A DNA stretch of 64,000 nucleotides from the NCBI RefSeq assembly GCF_001573155.1, contig NZ_JRWG01000001.1:372001-436000 (forward strand), given 5' to 3'. This document shows positions 51,096 through 58,426 of this stretch, piece after piece. A program made the position numbers and the translations under genes. The stretch's first letter is position 1; every line of letters starts with the position of its first letter. The stretch comes from Aequorivita aquimaris. Its GTDB lineage: Bacteria; Bacteroidota; Bacteroidia; Flavobacteriales; Flavobacteriaceae. The notes below the pieces were generated by a model. It saw only the letters and a list, made by a program, of their open reading frames with translations. It made no database searches and was not told where the DNA came from.

Positions 51096-54095
51096 TTAAA
51101 TATTGATTTCAAGACCCGCATTTATTACACGTAAGGGCGGAAGTTGGTCGAGGGATTGGGTTTCGGGATCCATACCGAGAAAATCGGTAATTGTAAATAG
51201 GTTTTGGGCTAGGACATATAGGCGGCATTTAGCGCCTAAGGTGGCCTGTATGGGGAGGTTATACGAGAGGGAAATATTTCTTAATCGAAGGTAAGAGGCG
51301 TCGCTTACCACCGCATCGCTATTTAGGAGGTTGCCGTAGGCCGTATAGGCGGCATCGCTATAGCCTGCGGAGTACATTTGGGTAAAACCCCCATCGCCGG
51401 GTTGCTCCCAATGGTCAAGGACAGCGGTAGGCTGATTTGCCATAGTTCCAGCGAGGGCTGAGGTATATAAATAGTTATAGCCCGTTTGCTTTACATATTG
51501 CAGGAGGAAGTCCAAAGAAAAATTCTTGTAAGAAACTGAATTTGTTATCCCCCCATAATAATCCACGCCCACTTTTGTGGCCTGTTTTGCATCGTTAGGA
51601 CTGGTTATGTTACCATCGCCATCAAAATCCTGAAAGGTGTACAAGCCTGTTTGCGGATCAACCCCGGAATAATGGTACAACAATGCTATGTCTAATGGCT
51701 GACCTATCACAAAGCGGTTTGAGTAAGTAGAAGACTCCAGATTAGGAAAGGAGATAAGCTCGTTACGGGGGATGGTCAACTGCGCTTTTGCAGTCCAATT
51801 AAGGTTATCATTGTTTAGCAATTTGGCATCAAATTCAAACTCCCAACCTGTATTTTGGACCGTGGCATCGAGGTTTCCCGTAAGCGTGGGAAAGCCAGTT
51901 GTGCCCGGCAAGGGAATACCCACCAATTGGCTGGATGAGCGGTTGCGGTAATAAGCTCCTGAAATGTCGAAACTGTTTTTAAACAGACCAAGTTCTAAGG
52001 CTAACTCTAATTTTCTATTAGTTTCCCATCCAAAATTTGGGTTATAAAGTTGGGTTGGTTGCAAGGTAGGGATGCCTTGATAGGAAAGGCCAGAACCGAT
52101 GTAGGTATCGAGATAACCATAATTGCCTATTTGGTCGTTGCCACTTGTACCGTAACTGCCCCGTATTTTCCCGAAGCTTAGAAAGGTTACATTCTCCTTG
52201 ATGAACTTTTCTTCGCCAAAAAGCCAAGCTGCTCCCACCGCCCCGAAGTTTGCAAAGCGGGTGTCGGCGCCAAAGCGGCTGGAGCCATCGCGCCGACCTG
52301 TGAGATTAAGAATGTATTTCTTATTCCAATTAAAATTAAGCCTTCCGTATACTGCATTGTATCTATAAACATCGTCCGTACTAGCGAGCACTTCACGTTC
52401 CGCAGCCGAAGCCAGGTTATAAATAAGGGCATTGCTGGTAAAATTTCCCGCATACTGGAGTAAGCCGTTGCTGTTTTCGTTTTGGAAGGTTGTACCTACC
52501 AGAGCAGCTATTTCCAAATCGCCCATTTGGGTGTTGTATTCTATTTGCGGTTCTACGATCCAGGACTTTCGGGAGGAGGTGTTTACCGATATGGAAGAAT
52601 AGCTACTATCCAAACCATAGGCTGGATTGTAAATGGTATTGGGGGAAGTACGGCTTTCTTCCAAATGGATTTCGTTATAGCCAAGATTAGTCTTTAAGTT
52701 GAAGCCTTTAAAAAGTTGATAGGAAATTGTGGAGCTCCCCAATAAGGTGGAGGAGTTTGACAGGTATTTTGCCTTTAATTGGGCAATGGGATTAAAAAAG
52801 GTGCCATCTTCCCAGTTTACCTCACCATTTTCATCGTAAAGCGCAGGGGCATTTGGTGCAAGATTTAGCGCAGGGGTAATAAAGGCTGTAGTGGGTAGGT
52901 CATTTTCATCTGCAACATAATTCGCTGTAAAGGATACAAACAACCTATCATCGGCAGCATTATGGGTGACAGTGGCCAGGGCCCCATACTTTTTGTAATT
53001 GAAATTGCCCGGGAAAACAGTCGTTTGTTTTTGGTGGCTTGCACGTAATAGGTAACGCGTGTTTTCATTGCCTCCTGTAAGGGAAAGTCCATAGTCATTA
53101 AAGTAGGCCGTATGCCCCAAGAGCTCTTCCTGCCAATCGGTATATCGGGATTGGTCCCAAGTACCGTTAATGTCATATTCGTTAAAGGGGTATTCGGTGA
53201 TGCCGTCGTTTGCAAAGGCTTCCCTTCGCATTGCTAGATATTCTTGGGTATTTAACAAATCCATGCGGCGGGTCAGTTGGCCTACCCCTGTACTGGTATT
53301 TAGGCTTAAAGTAGTTTTACCACTAGTACCTTGTTTGGTTGTTATTAGCACTACCCCATTTGCGCCACGGGAGCCGTAAATAGCCGTAGCATCTGCATCC
53401 TTGAGTACTTCAATACTGGCAATGTTGTCTGGGTTGATACCGTTGAGCGGACTTTGGGGCGCACCGAGGACGGTTGAAACAAAGGAACTACCCAACGACT
53501 GCGAAGGATACGGCACCCCATCCACTATATAAAGGGGCTCACTCCCATCGGCACGGATGCTGTTGCGGCCTCGGATGCGGACTGTAAAACCACCACCCGG
53601 TACACCCGTATTCTGAATTATATTGACCCCTGCCAATCTGCCCTGCATAGCGGCAAGGGGATTGGAAATGGGTTGGTTTTCTATTTCAGTTGCGGTGATA
53701 CGGGCAATACTTCCTGTTTTCTCTTTATCGGAAATCTTGTAATAGCCTGCATTTATAACCACTTGGTCTAAAGAGGTTTCATTAAGTTGCATCACTATAT
53801 TTAGGAAGCTATTATTAGCTATTACTCGCTCTTGGGTTTTATATCCTAAATAGGTAAAAACTAGGGTATCCTTTTCCGTGGCAGTTAAGGCATAACGGCC
53901 TTCCAGATCGCTTATGCTGCCACGGGCGGTATTTTTTACCAAGACATTGACACCGCTGAGCGGGCCATCGGCATCGGTAATTGTTCCACTTATGGTTTTT
54001 TGTGGAAGGTTCTGTGAAAAAATTGGAGAGTTGTAGGATAGTAAAAGGGCAAAACATAATGCAAGCGCAAGGCTATGCCTGTAATTATTTTTCAT
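51096..54095 (-). CDS. SusC/RagA-family TonB-dependent outer-membrane receptor
   Basis: A 999-residue receptor with signal peptide, an N-terminal carboxypeptidase-like domain (SGTITDADGPLSGVNVLVKN), the plug domain (QPISNPLAAMQGRLAGVNI; TVRIRGRNSI; LYIVDGVPYP; VLKDADATAIYGSRGANGV) and a beta barrel ending in LRVINAGLEINI. It lacks a FecR-type signalling domain, so an anti-sigma link is unlikely. It is first of the SusC-SusD-S9 operon. The leader region upstream carries hairpin/T-run elements on the plus strand. Confidence 0.93.
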   Translation of the reverse strand: MKNNYRHSLALALCFALLLSYNSPIFSQNLPQKTISGTITDADGPLSGVNVLVKNTARGSISDLEGRYALTATEKDTLVFTYLGYKTQERVIANNSFLNIVMQLNETSLDQVVINAGYYKISDKEKTGSIARITATEIENQPISNPLAAMQGRLAGVNIIQNTGVPGGGFTVRIRGRNSIRADGSEPLYIVDGVPYPSQSLGSSFVSTVLGAPQSPLNGINPDNIASIEVLKDADATAIYGSRGANGVVLITTKQGTSGKTTLSLNTSTGVGQLTRRMDLLNTQEYLAMRREAFANDGITEYPFNEYDINGTWDQSRYTDWQEELLGHTAYFNDYGLSLTGGNENTRYLLRASHQKQTTVFPGNFNYKKYGALATVTHNAADDRLFVSFTANYVADENDLPTTAFITPALNLAPNAPALYDENGEVNWEDGTFFNPIAQLKAKYLSNSSTLLGSSTISYQLFKGFNLKTNLGYNEIHLEESRTSPNTIYNPAYGLDSSYSSISVNTSSRKSWIVEPQIEYNTQMGDLEIAALVGTTFQNENSNGLLQYAGNFTSNALIYNLASAAEREVLASTDDVYRYNAVYGRLNFNWNKKYILNLTGRRDGSSRFGADTRFANFGAVGAAWLFGEEKFIKENVTFLSFGKIRGSYGTSGNDQIGNYGYLDTYIGSGLSYQGIPTLQPTQLYNPNFGWETNRKLELALELGLFKNSFDISGAYYRNRSSSQLVGIPLPGTTGFPTLTGNLDATVQNTGWEFEFDAKLLNNDNLNWTAKAQLTIPRNELISFPNLESSTYSNRFVIGQPLDIALLYHYSGVDPQTGLYTFQDFDGDGNITSPNDAKQATKVGVDYYGGITNSVSYKNFSLDFLLQYVKQTGYNYLYTSALAGTMANQPTAVLDHWEQPGDGGFTQMYSAGYSDAAYTAYGNLLNSDAVVSDASYLRLRNISLSYNLPIQATLGAKCRLYVLAQNLFTITDFLGMDPETQSLDQLPPLRVINAGLEINI

Positions 54096-54182
54096 AATTT
54101 TGCATTGGTTAAAGTGTTATACATTATTTTAACTACTGGCCTGCTCCGTTGTGTTCGACTACTGGGAGTGGGTCATTTTTTT
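54095..54182 (+). ncRNA. candidate antisense RNA over the SusC leader
   Basis: The plus strand has TAATTTTG (54095-54102), an exact TAnnTTTG box, then about 30 nt to a hairpin (GGCCTGCTCC / GGGAGTGGGTC, 54138-54174) and a T-run. The predicted ~70-nt RNA is complementary to the SusC leader, as with cis-encoded PUL sRNAs (DonS type) of Bacteroides. No -33 box was found. Confidence 0.4.
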
Positions 54183-54357
54183 AATTTCTTACTATTCTTT
54201 TTTATGCATTCCTCTCTATCGTGCCTCCCTCGTCGGATGCAAGGCCAAAAAAGTACGCCTTCCTCTCGCCATACTCGTCGGAGACAAGCATTTTAGGAAC
54301 TCGGGCGAGGCCCTTAAACAGCCTAAAATTTTACGGCTCCTTCACTTCAAATTTTAT

Positions 54358-54386
54358 ACGGCAACTTTTCGGTAGGCCGTTTTTGA
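54358..54386 (+). terminator. hairpin with T-run in the SusC upstream region
   Basis: ACGGC...GGCCGT with TTTTTG after it, in a gene-free area. Confidence 0.45.
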
Positions 54387-54420
54387 TATTTGTTAATGCT
54401 ATTCATTTACTTTTACATTT

Positions 54421-54470
54421 AACTACTGGCCTGCTCCAATCGTCTTCATAACCGGGGAGCGGGCTTTTTT
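54421..54470 (+). repeat. second copy of the hairpin/T-run element
   Basis: AACTACTGGCCTGCTCC repeats the sequence at 54131 exactly 290 bp away, and again pairs with a right arm (GGGAGCGGGC) and a T-run. The two elements are thus duplicated. Confidence 0.65.
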
Positions 54471-54606
54471 GTAGGTCCCCCCGGCCCCCGAAGGGGGAGA
54501 AGACCCTGTTTTAGGTAGTCCCCCCGGCCCCCGAAGGGGGTGAGGATCCTGTTTTTTTAGGTAGTCCCCCTGGCCCCCGAAGGGGGTGAGGACCCTGTTT
54601 TTTTAG
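54471..54606. repeat. tandem GC-rich hairpin repeats
   Basis: Three copies (~43-46 bp each) of GTCCCCCCGGCCCCCGAAGGGGG plus a 3' GA(T/C)CCTGTTTT run. Each forms CCCCC-gaa-GGGGG. Confidence 0.85.
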
Positions 54607-54678
54607 TGAGTCGTGAAGCGTGAGGCGTGAGATGTTTGCCTTAGCAAAACATCCCCCTAGCCCCCTCCGAAGGGGGGA
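54604..54678. repeat. heptanucleotide tract followed by another GC hairpin
   Basis: GTGAGTC/GTGAAGC/GTGAGGC 7-base units (54605-54632), then CCCCCTAGCCCCCTCCGAAGGGGGG (54653-54677). Confidence 0.7.
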
Positions 54679-54843
54679 TTGATTATGACTTCAATTCACA
54701 ATTCGTACTTTTCATAAGCAATATCATTTATATTAAATATTACTCGCGAAGCTTCTTGGTGGAAGAAACAGTTGCCTTGAAGGAAAGTTGATGGAAGAAA
54801 AAGCGACCAAGCCAAATACAAAAAGGCGCGGAACTCAACTTAC

Positions 54844-54949
54844 CGACTTGGGGTACTGGTATACCTGACAACGATAAGAGAGCCCACGCCCGGGTCGTGA
54901 GCAATCTGCTTATCCTCTCGTTGTCTAAAAATTACCAGTTTTCAAGTCG
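54844..54949. ncRNA. 106-nt nested stem structure, candidate structured RNA
   Basis: Five nested complementary pairs, from outside in: CGACTTG(54844)/CAAGTCG(54943), ACTGGTA(54855)/TACCAGT(54933), GACAACG(54867)/CGTTGTC(54919), GATAAG(54873)/CTTATC(54909) and CACG(54885)/CGTG(54896) around CCCGGGT. It lies in a gene-free area next to the defence island. Strand and function are unknown. Confidence 0.6.
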
Positions 54950-55086
54950 AGATTCAAAGCGAATGCTTCTAATGTTTTGCTCTTAGAAGAATCGCAAATT
55001 TATAATATAGACTGCAATATAATAAAATATTTATTCAGTACAAATATGTATCGAATAAAATTCTGTTTTATTACAACTTTTACTTA

Positions 55087-55452
55087 ATGGATGAGGATGA
55101 AAAAAAATATTTAGGATTATTAAATATCCAGATTGGTTGTATTCTGAAGGTAAATCGATTAAGAAAAGATATATCGCAACATTATTTAGCTGCTGCTATT
55201 GATTCAACTTCCACAACTGTTGGCAGAATAGAACGTGCAGAAGTTGTGAGTGGATGGGATAAAATTTACATATTAAGTCAAGAATTAAATATTGATTTTA
55301 ATAAATTATTTCTACCCCTGCCTCAAAATGAATTACTTTTAATTGTAGATGAAATATTCAAACTTGATCAAAAATTAAATAATGAAAAAAAAGAATATTA
55401 TCGTAAATTAAAAGCAACAATAAAAAGTAAATACGATTCATTAAAAAAGTAG
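55087..55452 (+). CDS. XRE-family transcriptional regulator
   Basis: A 121-residue protein with an HTH_3-type DNA-binding domain at about 14-72 (LKVNRLRKDISQHYLAAAID; TTVGRIERAEVVSGWDKIYI; LNIDFNKLF) and a lysine-rich helical tail. It faces the defence operon. The two genes 55087 and 55486 are convergent, so it does not sit at the operon's start. It may repress or sense the operon in trans (inference). Confidence 0.82.
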   Translation: MDEDEKKYLGLLNIQIGCILKVNRLRKDISQHYLAAAIDSTSTTVGRIERAEVVSGWDKIYILSQELNIDFNKLFLPLPQNELLLIVDEIFKLDQKLNNEKKEYYRKLKATIKSKYDSLKK

Positions 55453-55485
55453 AATCCATACTACTATTCAATAGAACCTCTCAAC

Positions 55486-55710
55486 TTAATCTTCCCACCC
55501 ACAAAGTGACCGACCCAAATTTTTAGCCTCACTCAACGACACTGAATAAGTATCAGTTGAACAATTTTTTAAACCTCTACAATCCTTTTTATAATGGTAC
55601 TTTTTGCTTTGAGGCCCTTTGCAGATATAAACATCGGAAACATCATAAGAAAATGAGGTAAGAAATAGAAATACCAATCCTCCAAAGAATAAAATTTTAC
55701 TTTTTTTCAT
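55486..55710 (-). CDS. small secreted cysteine-containing protein
   Basis: A 74-residue protein with a signal peptide (MKKSKILFFGGLVFLFLTSF) and a short mature part with four cysteines and a histidine: VYICKGPQSKKYHYKKDCRG, LKNCSTD and LCGWED. The YHYKKDCRGL core looks like a small metal-binding (Ada- or zinc-ribbon-like) unit common in Bacteroidota proteins of unknown role. It is downstream of the nuclease gene in the same direction, with a 44-bp gap. Confidence 0.6.
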   Translation of the reverse strand: MKKSKILFFGGLVFLFLTSFSYDVSDVYICKGPQSKKYHYKKDCRGLKNCSTDTYSVSLSEAKNLGRSLCGWED

Positions 55711-55754
55711 AGTTTTTAATTTTAAAAAACTGGGTTTTATTGTCTGGGGAATTA

Positions 55755-57467
55755 TTATTCTGGTGGTAACAATGAATCTTCCAATATATGCTTAATGTTT
55801 TCTCTTTTAGAATTTAACGATTTTGGAAACTCTTCAATACTTAAATAGTCTGAAAAAGAAATCATTGAATCAAAAAGTTCATTCTTTTTAATGTACTTAT
55901 GGTATTTGACTATGAGTTTTTTTAGATTCTTTAACCGGACTTGATGCTTAAAAAAATCATCAATATGAATGATGGTTATGGGTTTGACTTTATCCTTATT
56001 TTTGATGGACGATTTTTTTAATTCTTCTTGAAAATAATAGTTCAGTAGCTGAGTAAAGCCTAATGAAGTAAATGAATGGTCTAACACTATTAATATTGGA
56101 AAATAGTTTGAACGTTCCGGTTTTTTAACTCTATCGAAAAATTGATACTGGCCATTCATTGAGTTGATAACATAATCAAGTAATTGTAAAATACCTTTAT
56201 GACGTTTTTTGTTTGTTTTTGAGTTTATAGTGAAGTAAAATTTATCCTGAATCTCTTTTATTAATTTGCGCGTATTGAGAGAAATTTTTTTATTATTAGA
56301 AAGGAATGAGTTTTTACATTCGAACATTATAATATTATTACCATTACGGATATAGTAATCTGGCAAGCTAATATTTTCAATCCTTTTTCCGCCTAATTGT
56401 TTTATGCGATGTTCTGGAAATTGAATGTAGGATTTACCAAATGATGTTTGAAATACGTTTTCAAGCAGTATTACCTCAACAAATTCTTTTACGTAGTCTT
56501 GAGCAAACTTGGTAAAACCATTTTCTTTACTATATCCAAGAATGTCGTGATATAAACTGCTAAAGAACTTATTTAATAAAAACTCAAAATCTAATACTGC
56601 ATATTTATGCTCACTAATCTTAAATAATGGACTTTTTCTTATTTGAACAAATTCATCCCAAGAGGGATTATTAGATGTATTAATCTTTAAATGCTCTACT
56701 AATGTTTTTATAACAGGATAATCTTCAAGTGAAACAATATTAGAAGTTGTTGCTATTTTACTTAATTGAAAAACATCATTGAAATATTGATACCAATTTT
56801 CTAATCCGATGTGAACTATATAATCACTAAGTAATTTCGAATACTTTGGATTAGCTCTAAACCATTTTTCAAATAATAAAAATTTATATATCTCAGGTTG
56901 CAAAGCATCGACCCTATAGTAATGATGTAGCGGCTGTGTTATCCCAAAAAATAGATAAAAGTGAATATCATCAAAATAAGAAGGATTCTTACTATGATAT
57001 TGCTTAAAAACACTATCCTGCCTTTCAGCTATTTCATCACTAATCAATAGGTATAGTTTGAGTAAATTCTCCCTACTTCTCTTTCTTGTTATTGCTTTAC
57101 CTTGAGTATCTATTTGTGAAAGCGAACACAAAATTTCAATAACTCGTAACGTTGAAATTCTATTGACAAGTACAACAGTTTTCAGTTTTGCTTGCGGTTT
57201 ATTATTTATAACAAATTTTTCAGAGTGTTTTGCATAAGCACCAATAATCTTATTCCTTAAATCTGAGTTATCCTCTATCAGCCACTCAGACAATATAAAG
57301 TGAAGTTCTGTATTGTCTTTTTCTCTTAATTTATATTCGTACTTATTTATTGCTGTTAATAGTATTAAGGAATCCACTATATCAACTTCTTTTAGAAGTG
57401 ATTTAATGGTATGTCTTTGGGTGAAGATTTGACTATAACCGAGGCGAACTAAAATATCTGTTTTCAA
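55755..57467 (-). CDS. PD-(D/E)XK nuclease-like protein, last gene of the defence operon
   Basis: A 570-residue soluble protein. The N-terminal ~340 residues are helical and not recognisable. The C-terminal half holds a PD-(D/E)XK nuclease motif: D370 in SLPDYYIRNG, E383 and K385 in IIMFECKNS, with a preceding KQLGGKRI region. A final ~180 residues contain LLNYYFQEELKK and IIHIDDFFKHQVRLKNLKK. It lies 19 bp below the HNH gene and is clearly in its operon. It may be a third, nuclease, effector in a Septu-like system. No named family known to me. Confidence 0.6.
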   Translation of the reverse strand: MKTDILVRLGYSQIFTQRHTIKSLLKEVDIVDSLILLTAINKYEYKLREKDNTELHFILSEWLIEDNSDLRNKIIGAYAKHSEKFVINNKPQAKLKTVVLVNRISTLRVIEILCSLSQIDTQGKAITRKRSRENLLKLYLLISDEIAERQDSVFKQYHSKNPSYFDDIHFYLFFGITQPLHHYYRVDALQPEIYKFLLFEKWFRANPKYSKLLSDYIVHIGLENWYQYFNDVFQLSKIATTSNIVSLEDYPVIKTLVEHLKINTSNNPSWDEFVQIRKSPLFKISEHKYAVLDFEFLLNKFFSSLYHDILGYSKENGFTKFAQDYVKEFVEVILLENVFQTSFGKSYIQFPEHRIKQLGGKRIENISLPDYYIRNGNNIIMFECKNSFLSNNKKISLNTRKLIKEIQDKFYFTINSKTNKKRHKGILQLLDYVINSMNGQYQFFDRVKKPERSNYFPILIVLDHSFTSLGFTQLLNYYFQEELKKSSIKNKDKVKPITIIHIDDFFKHQVRLKNLKKLIVKYHKYIKKNELFDSMISFSDYLSIEEFPKSLNSKRENIKHILEDSLLPPE

Positions 57468-57486
57468 ATAGAACTCTTATTTTCTT

Positions 57487-58425
57487 TTAAACGATTAAAC
57501 CCAATTCTAAAGCTATATCCCTGTATAATTTTGAAAATGGTCTTTTATGAAGTTCATTTAGTGATGTATAATTACTAATAAGTACCCTGTCTATTTCTGC
57601 ATCGGAAAAAGTCAAGCCTTTGTAATTATTTAAATATTCCCTATACCTGGCGGTATAATTTACTTCCGCTTTGACTACAAGTTCTAAAACGTGGTCATTG
57701 TGTAGTTTGTATAATTCATCAAGCTTGAATATCTGAACATTGCCATCTATCTGTTTTAACAATATTACATCAACACTACTGCTCCCGTCAAGTGGCGACA
57801 AATAATCTAACTTGGTTAAATCAAACGTAAATTTATAGTCATCATCTTTCGTAAGGTATGGTGAAACCATTTCATTCGAAAAAGGGTCTAATTCTCCTTT
57901 TACGCCTAAACCATTACAAGTTTGACAACTTGGTATTAGATTATAAAAACTAACACCAAAATAAGGGTAAAGGCTCTTTGGGTAAAAATGGTCTAATTCA
58001 GGTTTTATTTTAGATGACTTTGAAAGACTATAGATGTAATTCCTATTACAATATGAACAAGTGTCAGTATCCAATTTAGCTATAAATGAGTGCTTATCTA
58101 ATGTACTATAAGCATCTAAAACAAAAATCTTATACAACAAACGGTTTAAATTATTTGTATTTAAATGAATGTGAGGAAAGCGTTTTAACATATAGCGCCG
58201 TAGCAATTGTAATCTTTCAGGGCTTGCAGTAACCAAACCTTTTAAAATTATTTTCTGTTTTAAAGTATTTAGAAAAGCTCTTTCAGTTGCATCAGGTGTG
58301 TATCTAACCTTCTTATATTTACATCCATTTTTAAGAACATATTTTATGCTCTTTTGTAATCTTTCGAAAACCCTATCAAAATGAGTGTCAACTATTAGAT
58401 TATTGGCAGATTTAAGTGGTATCAT
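57487..58425 (-). CDS. HNH endonuclease, PtuB-like
   Basis: A 312-residue protein with an HNH zinc-finger nuclease domain: CSYCNRNY (C123, C126), PELDHFYPKS (H146), NLIPSCQTCNG (N162, C167, C170). The N-terminal ~100 residues and C-terminal ~130 are helical. Combined with the ATPase directly upstream (1-bp gap) this matches the PtuA-PtuB pair of the Septu anti-phage system. The order ATPase then HNH is that of Septu. Identity with a Septu subtype is inference. Confidence 0.78.
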   Translation of the reverse strand: MIPLKSANNLIVDTHFDRVFERLQKSIKYVLKNGCKYKKVRYTPDATERAFLNTLKQKIILKGLVTASPERLQLLRRYMLKRFPHIHLNTNNLNRLLYKIFVLDAYSTLDKHSFIAKLDTDTCSYCNRNYIYSLSKSSKIKPELDHFYPKSLYPYFGVSFYNLIPSCQTCNGLGVKGELDPFSNEMVSPYLTKDDDYKFTFDLTKLDYLSPLDGSSSVDVILLKQIDGNVQIFKLDELYKLHNDHVLELVVKAEVNYTARYREYLNNYKGLTFSDAEIDRVLISNYTSLNELHKRPFSKLYRDIALELGLIV

Positions 58426-58426
58426 A

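Noticed and set aside
54844-54949. Retron msr/msd RNA
   Set aside because: No reverse transcriptase is encoded in the window, and the structure lacks a visible priming guanosine context. Left as an unassigned structured element.
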